Positions 18,145 to 27,913 of a stretch of 64,000 bases of DNA are shown here, piece by piece. The notes under the pieces were generated by a model, which was not told where the DNA came from, did no database searches, and saw nothing but the letters and a program-made list of their open reading frames with translations. Location of the stretch: the NCBI RefSeq assembly GCF_008477545.1, contig NZ_VORA01000002.1:62001-126000 (forward strand). The letters run 5' to 3'. This DNA is from Roseibium aestuarii. GTDB taxonomy: Bacteria > Pseudomonadota > Alphaproteobacteria > Rhizobiales > Stappiaceae. Positions within the stretch are counted from its first letter, which is position 1. Each line of letters opens with the position of its first letter. Both the position numbers and the translations under genes were made by a program.

Positions 18145-18237
18145 GTCATGTCCCTGCAAGGCCAATGTCCCCGGATCGTCAATCTCGTGCCGATCACATC
18201 ACAGCAGGGGGGCAATTCCTAGACCGCAGTGCAAAAT

Positions 18238-20652
18238 TCATGCACCCATGCTCAGGGATTTGCGCGTCTGCGCAATCAGCAGGGGATCGGTGGCCAGCAC
18301 CCCCTCCTCTTCCTGCAAGATCGCTTCGAACAGGTTTTCGATCAGCTCCGCCACCACCGGATCCTCTTCCGCCGGAGCATGACCGCTGACGGAGACCACG
18401 ATCTGAGCCAGTCGCTCGGCCGCGTTCAGCCGTCCCCAGAGATAGTCGTGCTCGCGCCAGCGCCGGTTGAAGAAGGCTCCGAAATTGTTCAGCGCCGCGC
18501 CCTTCAGGCTGATCTCCGCCCGGCGCGAGGCCGCACAGTCCGGCGGCGAGATCCGGTCGACCAGAATGTCGCTGACCTCAGCAAAGTCATTGCTCTGCAA
18601 CACGGGGAAGATCGTCAGGTCATAGAAGGCAAAGCCCACATAGGCGCCAAGCAGCTCGCGCCACAGCGGCCGCGGCAGCACCTCGCAAGCCTTTTCGGCA
18701 AAGAGCACGTCGACCTCCCGGTCCTTGCTCTTCAGATCGAAACGGGTCTCGAGATAGGCCAGGGCTGTGCGCAGGCGGATGAGGCCCGCCTCTTCGTCCG
18801 GGTCCGCTCCACCCGCCCCGGCGCTTCCTGCAGCGCCAGCACGGTCCGGGCCCAGAACCTCCCGGATCTCCGCAAGGATCTCGGGCTCGAGCGCGCCGCG
18901 GTCCCAGCAGACGAGAAACTGGTCGATCTGCGCATAGATTTCCCGCTTGAGCAGGTCCAGCGCGTCGCTCAGCCCCGGAGCGCTGCGCACATCCTCCCGG
19001 TGATAGAAGCCGTTGAGGCGGCGCACCACGAAGCGCAACCGCCGCACCCGGTAGTCCACGTCATGGCCCACGAGGAAGCCGATCTTGCGCAGGGCCCGCT
19101 CGCCCGGATCCCCCTGCCCGGTCTCCGCGCCGCCCTGACCCCGTCCGGAGGCAAGCGACGACAGGGCAAGATCCAGCCAGGCCGGAACCGGATCGTCGGG
19201 CAGGCACCCGAGAATGCCTGCGAGAAACTGCTCCAGCCGGTCACTGACCGAATGCAGCTTCAGCGCCTGATAGGTCAGATAGGCATAGCCCGCCTGATCG
19301 TGGGCTGCCGTATTGGCCTGGGCACGGCAGCGCGACAGCCGCTCGGCGCTGACCTTGCCCCATCCCGGCAGGATGGCCTTGACCGTGCGCTCCACAACCG
19401 GATCGGCCGCCTCGATGGTCTGGGTCAGCCACCGGCCCCGGCGGTTATGGGCCTCGATCTCCTTGAGGTCATCGCCGATCGGCTCGTTGCGGGGAATGTG
19501 GGCGAGCGAGGCGAGGATCACCTTGAAGAATCCGGGCATCGTGCCGTTGGTCTCCACCGCCTGCGGTAGGGCCTTGGGCACCGGATCCACATAGACCAGA
19601 CGCCGGGCCACCTCGCGGGCGGCAGGACGGGCGCGCACCGCCTCGATCACCGGGGCCAGCGGCTTGTTCATCACCACGCTGCCATCGACGAAATACCGGT
19701 TGCGAGACCCGGTGCCATTGAGCCCGAGCCCGCGCGCCACAAAGGGCTCGCGATGGGGCCAGGTCTCGCCCCGCTCGGCCAGCACCTCGTCCAACTCCGC
19801 CAGCGAGGCCGGCGGAAAGGCGCCGGGGAAGGAGGACGTCGCCCGCGCGGCGAAGACCAGCTCGGGCACGCTCGCCGGATCGAACTGGCTCTGGATCACC
19901 TTCGGCACCCGGTGGCGGGCGTGGAAATTCACCACACGCCGATGGTCCCACTCCTCCACGAAGGCCGGATCGTCGATGCGGATGCGCCGCAATTGCCCGG
20001 TGTAATCGGTGAGCGTCACGAAGAGATCGAGGCTCTGGCCCGTGGGAATGAGGCTCGCGCCCGCGCAGTAATCCTCGTCCATCCTGGCGCAGGCATCCAG
20101 CATCCAGCCGATGTAGCGCTTGCCGGAAAACGGCGGCTCGAACCAGGGCGACTGCATGAGCAGGCGCAGCTTGTCCCGCGTTTCGTCATCGGCCACGCCC
20201 TTGTTGAGCCGGGAAGAGACCAGCCGGTCGAGCACCGGCGAAATGCCCGACTTCATGAACCGGCCGATGCCCGCCTGCGGACTGGCGAGCTGGGTCACAT
20301 CCGCATATTTCAGCCAGAGATCCCGGTGTGCCTCCAGCGGCAGGTCATGGGCGAGCGCCCGGCCGAGCATGATGCCGTTGACCCCACCGGCCGACGCTCC
20401 GGCAATTGTGTCCACCACCACGCGCACGTTCACCGATTGCCCCAGATGGGCGAGCAGTGCGCCCCATGCGGCTTCGGCCGCCCCGCCCTTGCGCTGCGTG
20501 CTGCCGGTGGTGTCGTTGAGAAGCCCGCGCTCGTCGCGCCGGGCAGAGGCCCGCACCAGGTTCAGGATTTCCCGGCTGACCCCGTGCATGTAGATCGCCA
20601 GCGATACGCCACCGTAGAACACCAGGGCGAGCCTGAGCTCGATTTCCTTCAT
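18238..20652 (-). CDS. Patatin-like phospholipase with DUF3376 C-terminus
   Basis: An 804-residue protein. The patatin domain has the oxyanion loop YGGVSLA (residues 13-19), the nucleophile elbow GASAG with Ser87, and the catalytic Asp in FVDGSVVMNKP around residue 308. This Ser-Asp dyad hydrolyses acyl esters of lipids. The long C-terminal half (from about residue 430) is helical and matches the large patatin-related proteins with DUF3376, function unknown. No signal peptide, so cytoplasmic or peripheral. The ATG at 20652 has a GGGGAG binding site; the 18 upstream codons are dropped. It sits directly upstream of three lipid-type oxygenases, suggesting a lipid-remodelling group. Confidence 0.88.
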   Translation of the reverse strand: MKEIELRLALVFYGGVSLAIYMHGVSREILNLVRASARRDERGLLNDTTGSTQRKGGAAEAAWGALLAHLGQSVNVRVVVDTIAGASAGGVNGIMLGRALAHDLPLEAHRDLWLKYADVTQLASPQAGIGRFMKSGISPVLDRLVSSRLNKGVADDETRDKLRLLMQSPWFEPPFSGKRYIGWMLDACARMDEDYCAGASLIPTGQSLDLFVTLTDYTGQLRRIRIDDPAFVEEWDHRRVVNFHARHRVPKVIQSQFDPASVPELVFAARATSSFPGAFPPASLAELDEVLAERGETWPHREPFVARGLGLNGTGSRNRYFVDGSVVMNKPLAPVIEAVRARPAAREVARRLVYVDPVPKALPQAVETNGTMPGFFKVILASLAHIPRNEPIGDDLKEIEAHNRRGRWLTQTIEAADPVVERTVKAILPGWGKVSAERLSRCRAQANTAAHDQAGYAYLTYQALKLHSVSDRLEQFLAGILGCLPDDPVPAWLDLALSSLASGRGQGGAETGQGDPGERALRKIGFLVGHDVDYRVRRLRFVVRRLNGFYHREDVRSAPGLSDALDLLKREIYAQIDQFLVCWDRGALEPEILAEIREVLGPDRAGAAGSAGAGGADPDEEAGLIRLRTALAYLETRFDLKSKDREVDVLFAEKACEVLPRPLWRELLGAYVGFAFYDLTIFPVLQSNDFAEVSDILVDRISPPDCAASRRAEISLKGAALNNFGAFFNRRWREHDYLWGRLNAAERLAQIVVSVSGHAPAEEDPVVAELIENLFEAILQEEEGVLATDPLLIAQTRKSLSMGA

Positions 20653-20804
20653 GGCCGCTCCCCGCTTGCAGACGGCTGCAAGCCACCCGTCCGGCGAATG
20701 CCGCATCTTCTTGAGCGCGAGTGTAGGACAGAAGATTTAACGCATTTCGAGCGCTGCGCGCCGCAGTGCGACACAGCCTTGCAGACCGCACAAAGCCGCG
20801 CGCC

Positions 20805-22112
20805 TCAGCGCTGGCGTTCCCGGCGCAGCCGCGCGAAATAGTCGAGCCGCTTGCGCAGATCCCGCTCGAACCCGCGCTCCGGCGGATCGTAATAGACCTG
20901 CCGCCCCATGCTTTCGGGAAAATAGTCCTGACCGGAGAACCCGTCCGGCGCGTCATGGTCATACTGATAGCCGTCGCCGTAGCCTTCGGCTTTCATCAGC
21001 TTGGTCGGTGCATTGAGGATATGCTTGGGCGGCAGCAGGGAACCGTTCTGCTTGGCCGACCGCATCGCCGCCTTGTAGGCCATGTAGACCCCGTTGGATT
21101 TCGGCGCGGTCGCCAGATAGACGACGGTCTGGGCCAGCGCCAGCTCCCCTTCCGGAGAGCCGAGCATCTGATAGGCATCGCGCGCCGCATTGGCCTGGAC
21201 CACCGCATGGGGGTCGGCCAGACCGATGTCCTCCACCGCCATGCGGATCAGGCGGCGGGCGATGTAGAGCGGATCCTCGCCCCCGTCCAGCATCCGGCAG
21301 AACCAGTAGAGGGCCGCGTCCGCATCCGAGCCGCGCACGGACTTGTGCAGGGCGGAAATCAGGTTGTAGTGGCCGTCCGCGCTCTTGTCATAGACCGGCG
21401 CCCGGCGCTGCACGATCTCCTGCAGCCGCTCCGCATCGAAGGTCTCCCCCTCGTCTGCGGCCCGCCACACGTCCTCGGCCAGCGTCAGCGCCGCCCGCCC
21501 GTCCCCGTCGGCCATGCGGACCAGCACCGCGCGGGCCTCCTCGGTCAGGGGCAGCGGCTTGTCTTCCTCCTCCTCGGCCCGCTCCAGCAACCGGGTCAGG
21601 GAGGCGAGATTGTGCGGATGGAAGGTCATCACATGGGACCGCGACAGAAGCGCGGCATTGAGCTCGAAGGACGGGTTTTCCGTCGTCGCCCCCACCAGCG
21701 TGATCGTGCCATCCTCCATCACCGGCAGGAACCCGTCCTGCTGGGCCCGGTTGAAGCGATGGATCTCGTCGACGAAGAGCAGGGTGCCGCGGCCCGACAT
21801 GCGCCGGGCACGGGCCGCCTCGAAGACCTTCTTCAGATCCGCAACACCGGTGAAGATCGCCGAGATCTGCTCGAAGGCCAGGTCGGTCTCATGGGCCAGC
21901 AGCCGGGCAATGGTGGTCTTGCCCGTGCCCGGCGGCCCCCAGAAGATCAGCGACCCAAGACTGCGGGTCCGCAGCATCCGGGTCAGCGTTCCCTCCGGCC
22001 CGATCAGGTGATCCTGGCCCACCACATCCTTGAGGGAAGACGGCCGGAGCCGGTCCGCGAGTGGGCGCGGACCGGTTGCAGCTAGACCGGAGGCTTGGAA
22101 CAGATCGCTCAT
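20805..22112 (-). CDS. rarA: Replication-associated recombination ATPase RarA (MgsA)
   Basis: A 435-residue AAA+ clamp-loader-like ATPase. Walker A is GPPGTGKTT at residues 59-67, Walker B LLFVDEIHRFN, sensor 1 GATTENPSFELN, and the C-terminal tetramerisation part holds GSDADAALYW and YDPPERGFE. It acts at stalled replication forks with SSB. It starts 18 bases after the stop of the Do protease gene, so the two form an operon. This protease–rarA pair is common in alphaproteobacteria. Confidence 0.95.
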   Translation of the reverse strand: MSDLFQASGLAATGPRPLADRLRPSSLKDVVGQDHLIGPEGTLTRMLRTRSLGSLIFWGPPGTGKTTIARLLAHETDLAFEQISAIFTGVADLKKVFEAARARRMSGRGTLLFVDEIHRFNRAQQDGFLPVMEDGTITLVGATTENPSFELNAALLSRSHVMTFHPHNLASLTRLLERAEEEEDKPLPLTEEARAVLVRMADGDGRAALTLAEDVWRAADEGETFDAERLQEIVQRRAPVYDKSADGHYNLISALHKSVRGSDADAALYWFCRMLDGGEDPLYIARRLIRMAVEDIGLADPHAVVQANAARDAYQMLGSPEGELALAQTVVYLATAPKSNGVYMAYKAAMRSAKQNGSLLPPKHILNAPTKLMKAEGYGDGYQYDHDAPDGFSGQDYFPESMGRQVYYDPPERGFERDLRKRLDYFARLRRERQR

Positions 22113-22130
22113 GATGTTCCTTATAGGGGC

Positions 22131-23603
22131 TCAGCCCCGCAGCACGATACGATTAATCTTGCCGCCGCGCTCGATATCCAGCGCCCAGAGGCGCGGCCGG
22201 CGCGAGGCCACATCTTCGAGATCCGCGCTCGTGGGAACGGCCACCTCGTTTACCGCCCGGATGATGTCGCCGACCTTCAGGCCGACACGGTCTGCCGTGC
22301 TGCCCGGTTCAATGGCGCTGATCACCACCCCGTCATAGGCTTCCGGAACCCGCAGTTCTTCAGACACGGCCGGCGACAGGTTCATCACCGTGGCGCCCGC
22401 GAAGGGGGAATAGCCCTTGATCGTGCGCGCGTCCCGCGCCGGCGTTTCCGGTGCCGGAGACATGGCGATCTTCACGTCGGTCTCCTTGCCTCCACGCAGC
22501 ACCGTGAAGCTCGCCGAAGAGCCAAGCGCCTTGGTGGCGAAGCGATAGCCGAAGCTGTTCGGGTCGGTCACTTCCTTGCCGTCGACGGCCACGATCAGGT
22601 CGGAGACTTCAAGCCCCGCATCGGCCGCAGGCGAGCCGGGGAAGACCTTGGTGACGATGACCCCGCGCGGACGGTCCAGACCCAGAGCCTCAGAGATCTC
22701 CGCGCTCACCAGCTGGACGGAGGCCCCCAGCCAGGGCCGCTTGATCCGGTCCCCGTGCCCTGCCGCGGAAGCCACAAACTGGGCCATCTGGGCGGGAATG
22801 GCAAAGCCGATGCCGTTGGAGCCGCCGGAGCGGGAATAGATCGCCGAATTGATGCCGACGAGCCGGCCTTCCATGTCGACAAGCGCCCCGCCCGAGTTGC
22901 CCGGGTTGATCGCCGCGTCGGTCTGGATGAAGAACTGGTAGTCGGTGACGCCGACCTGGGTGCGGGCCAGTGCCGAGACGATGCCCTGCGTCACCGTCTG
23001 GCCGACGCCGAAGGGATTGCCGATGGCCAGCACGATGTCGCCGACCTCCAGGCTGTCCGGCTCGGCAAAGGGCACCGAGGCAAACGGCCCCTTGCCCTGG
23101 ATGCGCAGCACCGCAAGGTCCGTGCGTTCGTCCTTGAGCACGATTTCCGCATCGAATTCGCGCCGGTCCGCAAGCGCCACCCGCACCTCGTCCGCATTCT
23201 CGATGACGTGGTAATTGGTGATGACGGTGCCGTCCTCGGAAATAATCACGCCGGAGCCGAGCGAGGATTCCACCCGCTCCTGCGGCCGGCCCATCCCCTG
23301 CCCCAGGCCGGGGGCCATGTCGCCGAAGAACCGCTGGAAGAACGGATCATTGAAGAAGGGGGACACCCGGCGCTGCTGAACCACCTTGCGGCTGGCATAG
23401 ACGTTCACCACCGCCGGCGCGACGCTCTTCACCAGCGGGGCGAAGGACAGCTTCACTTCAGCGGCCGAAGCCGGCACCTGTCGTGCCCCCTCGGCGCGCG
23501 CCGGAACGCCCCCCAGAACCATCGGAAGGCCGATCACTCCGCAAAGACCGAGGGCCGCCAGACGGCGCCCCCATCCCTTCGCGCATTGCTTCAAGACATT
23601 CAT
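22131..23603 (-). CDS. Do-family periplasmic serine protease (DegP/DegQ type)
   Basis: A 490-residue trypsin-like protease. The signal peptide spans residues 1 to about 38 (hydrophobic core near 15-33, cleavage at ARA-E). The catalytic triad is His132 (TNYHVIE), Asp162 (RTDLAVL) and Ser237 (NPGNSGG). Two PDZ domains follow (about 265-360 and 385-485). The long Phe-rich LA-loop segment (SPFFNDPFFQRFFGD) before the domain is typical of Do proteases. It degrades or refolds damaged envelope proteins. A good promoter and a dyad lie upstream; rarA follows in the same operon. Confidence 0.95.
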   Translation of the reverse strand: MNVLKQCAKGWGRRLAALGLCGVIGLPMVLGGVPARAEGARQVPASAAEVKLSFAPLVKSVAPAVVNVYASRKVVQQRRVSPFFNDPFFQRFFGDMAPGLGQGMGRPQERVESSLGSGVIISEDGTVITNYHVIENADEVRVALADRREFDAEIVLKDERTDLAVLRIQGKGPFASVPFAEPDSLEVGDIVLAIGNPFGVGQTVTQGIVSALARTQVGVTDYQFFIQTDAAINPGNSGGALVDMEGRLVGINSAIYSRSGGSNGIGFAIPAQMAQFVASAAGHGDRIKRPWLGASVQLVSAEISEALGLDRPRGVIVTKVFPGSPAADAGLEVSDLIVAVDGKEVTDPNSFGYRFATKALGSSASFTVLRGGKETDVKIAMSPAPETPARDARTIKGYSPFAGATVMNLSPAVSEELRVPEAYDGVVISAIEPGSTADRVGLKVGDIIRAVNEVAVPTSADLEDVASRRPRLWALDIERGGKINRIVLRG

Positions 23604-23651
23604 GGCAAGGCTCCTTGTCGCGACTCACCGCAAGGCGGCATCTCTCCCTGC

Positions 23652-23680
23652 CCGATAGGCTCAGGATGGGGTGAGATCAA
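23652..23680 (-). promoter_or_regulatory. Candidate promoter of the Do protease–rarA operon
   Basis: TTGATC (23675-23680), 17 bases, TATCGG (23652-23657) on the minus strand, 48 bases upstream of the protease start. The spacing is ideal and both hexamers are fair. Confidence 0.45.
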
Positions 23681-23702
23681 GGCAAACCCGACAGGACCAA
23701 CA

Positions 23703-23716
23703 TGACAGTTCTGTCA
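23703..23716. promoter_or_regulatory. Perfect dyad TGACAG-TT-CTGTCA upstream of the protease gene
   Basis: Six-base arms around two bases form a perfect inverted repeat, 23 bases upstream of the proposed -35. The size and position fit a regulator dimer site. It is too small and lacks U's for a terminator. Confidence 0.4.
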
Positions 23717-23740
23717 GGATCGCGCCCTTCCCCGCACCAC

Positions 23741-23776
23741 AAACGAAAAGAGCCGCCGGGAAGATCCCGGCGGCTC
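23741..23776 (-). terminator. Intrinsic terminator of the chemoreceptor gene
   Basis: An 11-base perfect stem (GAGCCGCCGGG at 23750-23760, complement at 23766-23776) with a five-base loop, followed on the minus strand by CTTTTCGTTT. It lies 26 bases behind the stop at 23803. Confidence 0.85.
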
Positions 23777-23802
23777 GGCATTCAGCGGCTCCGAGCGGAA
23801 GC

Positions 23803-25986
23803 TCAGGCGGAGCGGACCTGCTGCAGGAAGGTGCGCACCTGACGGTCCAGCGCGCCCGTCTGTTCGTTCAGGTCTTCCATGGAGCGGGCAAAGTTGTTGG
23901 CCGCTTCACGGGTCTGTTCGGAGATCTGGCTGACATTGGAAATGTCGTCCGAGACATTGGAGGTCCCCACCGCAGCGCGCTGGGTGTTCTCGGCAATGCC
24001 GCGGGTGGCGTAGCTCTGCTCGGTGACGGCCGCCGACACATCGGTGACCGACTGGGAAATCTCGCCGATGGTCTGCTGGATGTCGCCGATGGCGCCCACG
24101 GCCTCTTCCGTCGCCGCACGGATCGCGTCGATCTGCTGCTGGATCTCGCCGGTCGCCTTGCCGGTCTGGGAGGCCAGCTCCTTGACCTCGGAGGCCACGA
24201 CCGCAAAGCCGCGTCCTGCTTCCCCGGCACGCGCCGCCTCAATGGTGGCGTTCAGGGCCAGCAGGTTCGTCTGGTCGGCAATGTCGGAGATCAGGGTCAC
24301 CACTTCGCCGATCCGGTTGGCGGCTTCCGCCAGCGAGCGCACCGTCTCGTTGGTGGATTCGGCGCGCACCGTGGCCGTCTTGGCAACAGCTGCGGAGCGT
24401 TCGATCAGCGCGGAAATTTCCTGGATCGAGCTGGAGAGCTGATCGGAGGCCGACGCGATGGACTGAACCTCGTTCATCGCCTCGGCGGAGGTCTTCGCCG
24501 CCCGGGTCGAGGTCTGACCGGATTCTTCCATCATCTGGCGCATGTCTTCAGTGGCTTCGCGCAAGGACGCCGCCGACCGGGACACATGCTCGACAACCTG
24601 ACCGACGGAGGCTTCGAAATCGGCTGCGAGCGCACCCAGCATTTCCTGCCGCTGTTCGGCGGCCGAACGGGCGGCAAGCGCTTCTTCCTGCGCCCGGTGT
24701 TCCTGTTCGATCTGGGCGTTCTCGCGGATCTTGACGACAGCGCGACCGATGTCGCCGATCTCGTCACCGCGCTTTGCGGCCCGGATTTCCGTGTTGGTGT
24801 CCCCGGCAGCAATCGCCTCCAGCGCATTGACCAGCCAGGCCAGCGGCCGGGTGATCGAGCGGGAGAAGAGCAGCGACACGAGCGCGGCGATCCCGAGGGT
24901 CACCAGCGTCATGATGATCATGGAGTTCTTCATTTCCGTCACGCTGGCCATGGCCTCGTCGACGGACTTCTCGGTCACGACCGCCCAGGTCTCCCCGTTG
25001 TAGGTCATCGGCGTCGCCACGGTCATGCGGGCCACACCATCGGCCCCCACCACGACGCCCTCAGCCTCTTCGCCGGCAAAGGCTGTGCGGAAGATGTCCG
25101 GCATCGGGGCGTCGGAGAGCGCGGTCGGCGCATCGGCCAGCGGCAGATCGCTCAGATACTTGCCGTCGCTGCTCACCAGATAGGACTGACCGGTCTCACC
25201 CAGATCGGCCCGTGCCTTGGTAACGGAGTTCACATAGTCGGAGGTGACACGCACGGCAATCACGCCGCCGAAGGTCTCACCCGAGAAATCGGAGATATAG
25301 ACCGGCTGCGCAACGAACATGGAGGGCGCACCGCCCGCCGGCGCATAGGCTTCGAACGTGGAAGAGACCTGCTCGCCCTTGGAGGCCGTCAGCGCGCGGG
25401 CGAAGACGTCGGCAAGGCCGGTGTTCTGCAGGCCGCCGGTCTTCACGTTGTCGAGAAAGTCGACCGACTTGGTGACGCTGTAGATCACCAGCCCGTCCGG
25501 GTTGATGGCGTAGATGTCGCCATAGCCGCCGTTCTTCCAGGAGGAGAGGAAGCCGCCGTGCACGTCCTGGTGACGCCAGGAGTACATGGTCTTGTTGCCC
25601 TCGCCCGTCAGCTGGGCCCGGTCCATCGCCTCACTGCCCTCGGCCCGGAAATAGGCGTCAATCTGCGCCTTGTCCCGGTCCACATTGGCCAGAGATCCGT
25701 TCAGGTCGGTAAAGGCCAGCGTCGAGACGGCGCTGGTCGCCGTCGTGCGCAGATCGCCCGACAGATTGTCGAAGCGCATCGACAGCACATTGCGGCGCAC
25801 GCTGCTGGCAAGCGCCAGTTCCCGTTCGGCCGCGCTCTCAAGCCCGGAACGGGCATTCATGTAGCCGCCGATCCCCACAGCGACGCTCGACGTGAAGGCC
25901 ACGGCGACCGTCAGGGCCGGAACCACCACCGAAAGTTTCTTGAATTTGCTGAAATGGCCAGTCGCAGCCGTTGTTCCCGCAGTCAT
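23803..25986 (-). CDS. Methyl-accepting chemotaxis protein with Cache sensor
   Basis: A 727-residue transmembrane chemoreceptor. A basic head is followed by membrane helix 1 (about residues 20-44) and a periplasmic Cache-type sensor region of roughly 300 residues (with PMSYSWRHQDVHGGF-like ligand-pocket aromatics). Membrane helix 2 (MIIMTLVTLGIAALVSLLF), HAMP (SRSITRPLAWLVNALEAIAAGD) and the long cytoplasmic signalling hairpin follow, with tip sequence ISDIADQTNLLALNATIEAARAGEAGRGF spanning the conserved E-A-G-x-x-G-R-G turn. No C-terminal NWETF pentapeptide for CheR docking. The ATG at 25986 with a GGGGGG site is preferred over a TTG at 26001. It stands between the ribosomal run and the protease gene with its own terminator. 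Confidence 0.95.
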   Translation of the reverse strand: MTAGTTAATGHFSKFKKLSVVVPALTVAVAFTSSVAVGIGGYMNARSGLESAAERELALASSVRRNVLSMRFDNLSGDLRTTATSAVSTLAFTDLNGSLANVDRDKAQIDAYFRAEGSEAMDRAQLTGEGNKTMYSWRHQDVHGGFLSSWKNGGYGDIYAINPDGLVIYSVTKSVDFLDNVKTGGLQNTGLADVFARALTASKGEQVSSTFEAYAPAGGAPSMFVAQPVYISDFSGETFGGVIAVRVTSDYVNSVTKARADLGETGQSYLVSSDGKYLSDLPLADAPTALSDAPMPDIFRTAFAGEEAEGVVVGADGVARMTVATPMTYNGETWAVVTEKSVDEAMASVTEMKNSMIIMTLVTLGIAALVSLLFSRSITRPLAWLVNALEAIAAGDTNTEIRAAKRGDEIGDIGRAVVKIRENAQIEQEHRAQEEALAARSAAEQRQEMLGALAADFEASVGQVVEHVSRSAASLREATEDMRQMMEESGQTSTRAAKTSAEAMNEVQSIASASDQLSSSIQEISALIERSAAVAKTATVRAESTNETVRSLAEAANRIGEVVTLISDIADQTNLLALNATIEAARAGEAGRGFAVVASEVKELASQTGKATGEIQQQIDAIRAATEEAVGAIGDIQQTIGEISQSVTDVSAAVTEQSYATRGIAENTQRAAVGTSNVSDDISNVSQISEQTREAANNFARSMEDLNEQTGALDRQVRTFLQQVRSA

Positions 25987-26288
25987 GTTCCCCCCGAACA
26001 AAGGTACTATAAGTTGTCCTACCTATGCGGGAGGGAAGTTAAGATAGGAATAATCGATAATTCTGCGGAGGGCGCCAGGATCGCAGGGTTAACGAGCCCT
26101 GAATGGGCCACGCGGCCCGCCAGACCGATCAACTCTGGATTGATCGCCCTGCTCTTTGGCTCTCCCGCCAGACGCTTCTGGAGCGCCATGCCCTTCATCC
26201 GGCGGCCACACTTGCCGCCCGACCTGCGGACAACAAAAAAGGCAGGCCTTTCGGCCTGCCTTCTTCATTTCGACGTCTGTCGAAAGCC
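25987..26288. other. 302-base gap between chemoreceptor gene and rplQ
   Basis: No gene seen. The left part is AT-richer than its surroundings (26010-26080) and should hold the chemoreceptor promoter; TATAGT on the minus strand at about 26005-26010 is a possible -10, but no matching -35 stands out. The right end carries the rplQ terminator. Confidence 0.4.
26235..26260 (-). terminator. Intrinsic terminator at the end of the ribosomal run (rplQ)
   Basis: GGCAGGCC (26241-26248), loop TTTC, GGCCTGCC (26253-26260), extended by two A/T pairs and followed on the minus strand by six U. It lies 28 bases behind rplQ and closes the 18-kb str–S10–spc–alpha run. Confidence 0.92.
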
Positions 26289-26714
26289 TTATGCTGCGTT
26301 CTCGGCAGCCAGTTCGGCTTCGTGACGGGCGCGGTCTTCTGCGCCGCGTGCAGACGGATCGCGATCGACGAGTTCGATCACGGCCATCGGCGCGCTGTCA
26401 CCATAGCGGAAACCGGCCTTCAGGACGCGGCTGTAGCCACCCTGACGGTCCTTGTAACGCTCGCCGAGGGTGTCGAACAGCTTCTTCACCATGGCTACGT
26501 CGCGGATCTGCGCGATAGCCTGACGGCGAGCATGCAGGTCACCGCGCTTGCCCAGGGTGATGAGCTTGTCGATGATCGGCTTCATTTCCTTGGCCTTCGG
26601 CAGGGTGGTCACGATCTGCTCATGCTGGATCAGCGACGCTGCCATGTTGGCGAACATAGCCTTGCGGTGGCTAGCGGTCCGGTTGAGCTTGCGGCCGGAA
26701 TTACCGTGGCGCAT
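26289..26714 (-). CDS. rplQ: 50S ribosomal protein L17
   Basis: A 141-residue L17, opening [20 protein letters not shown] as in all bacteria, with [20 protein letters not shown] behind. It binds 23S rRNA near the exit tunnel. Last gene of the run, 87 bases after rpoA, with a strong terminator behind. The Ala/Glu-rich C-terminal tail ([14 protein letters not shown]) is an alphaproteobacterial-style extension. Confidence 0.97.
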   Translation of the reverse strand: MRHGNSGRKLNRTASHRKAMFANMAASLIQHEQIVTTLPKAKEMKPIIDKLITLGKRGDLHARRQAIAQIRDVAMVKKLFDTLGERYKDRQGGYSRVLKAGFRYGDSAPMAVIELVDRDPSARGAEDRARHEAELAAENAA

Positions 26715-26801
26715 GGCCCTCTCCTTTTTCTAAATCGGCACGGGCGGTATCGTTTCAGACCCTGCCCCGTCCGGTTGCTCTTTCAAAGGGACGTGAGCCC
26801 C

Positions 26802-27824
26802 TCAATACTGGTGGTCTTCGTAGCGCTTGGCGAGGTCTTCGATGTTCTCAGGCGGCCAGTTGGCGACTTCCATGCCGAGATGGAGACCCATCTGGGCGAG
26901 AACTTCCTTGATCTCGTTGAGCGACTTGCGGCCGAAATTCGGCGTGCGCAGCATTTCCGCTTCGGTCTTCTGGATCAGATCGCCAATATACACGATATTG
27001 TCGTTCTTCAGGCAGTTGGCGGAGCGGACGGACAGTTCCAGTTCGTCGACCTTCTTCAGAAGCGCCGGGTTGAAGGCCAGTTCCGGGACTGTGTCCTCGG
27101 CGACCTCGCGCTGGGGCTCTTCGAAGTTGACGAAGATGGAGAGCTGGTCCTGAAGGATGCGCGCAGCGAATGCGACTGCGTCATCCGGCTTGACCGAACC
27201 GTCGGTTTCGACGGTCAGCGTCAGCTTGTCGTAGTCAAGAACCTGACCTTCACGGGTGTTTTCCACCTTGTAGGACACTTTCTTGACCGGCGAGTAGAGG
27301 CTGTCCACCGGGATCAGGCCGATCGGAGCATCTTCCGGACGATTACGGTCAGCGGCATGATAGCCCTTGCCCGTATTGACCGTGAACTCCATGCGGATCT
27401 CGGCGCCCTCGTCGAGGGTGCAGAGAACCAGATCCGGATTGAGCACTTCCACGTCGCCGACGGTCTGGATGTCGCCAGCGGTGACCAGGCCCGGACCCTG
27501 CTTGCGCACAACCATGCGCTTCGGGCCCTCGCCTTCCATGCGCAGAGCAATCTCCTTGATGTTCAGGATGATGTCGGTGACATCTTCGCGAACACCCGGG
27601 ATAGAAGAGAACTCATGCAGCACGCCATCGATCTGCACTGCGGTCACGGCTGCGCCCTGAAGGGACGACAGCAGAATGCGGCGCAGAGCGTTGCCGAGCG
27701 TCAGACCATAACCGCGCTCGAGCGGCTCGGCGACAACGGTCGCCATGAAACGCGGATCTTCACCCGGCTTCACCTCGAGCTTGGTCGGCTTGATCAGTTC
27801 TTGCCAGTTCTTTTGAATGGTCAC
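26802..27824 (-). CDS. rpoA: RNA polymerase alpha subunit
   Basis: A 340-residue alpha subunit. The N-terminal dimerisation/assembly domain (about residues 1-235) carries [22 protein letters not shown]. The C-terminal DNA- and activator-binding domain (about 255-340) carries [22 protein letters not shown] and [12 protein letters not shown]. Translation starts at a GTG (27824), which encodes the family's [11 protein letters not shown]-terminus. rpsD, which often precedes rpoA in other bacteria, is absent here. Confidence 0.98.
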   Translation of the reverse strand: MTIQKNWQELIKPTKLEVKPGEDPRFMATVVAEPLERGYGLTLGNALRRILLSSLQGAAVTAVQIDGVLHEFSSIPGVREDVTDIILNIKEIALRMEGEGPKRMVVRKQGPGLVTAGDIQTVGDVEVLNPDLVLCTLDEGAEIRMEFTVNTGKGYHAADRNRPEDAPIGLIPVDSLYSPVKKVSYKVENTREGQVLDYDKLTLTVETDGSVKPDDAVAFAARILQDQLSIFVNFEEPQREVAEDTVPELAFNPALLKKVDELELSVRSANCLKNDNIVYIGDLIQKTEAEMLRTPNFGRKSLNEIKEVLAQMGLHLGMEVANWPPENIEDLAKRYEDHQY

Positions 27825-27913
27825 GTTTTTTCCCTTCGGCTATCCCGCCCGGATGCAAAAGCCCCGAGCCATTCTTTGCCACTGGAGAAACAGATACGCA
27901 AAGACCAGAGGTC

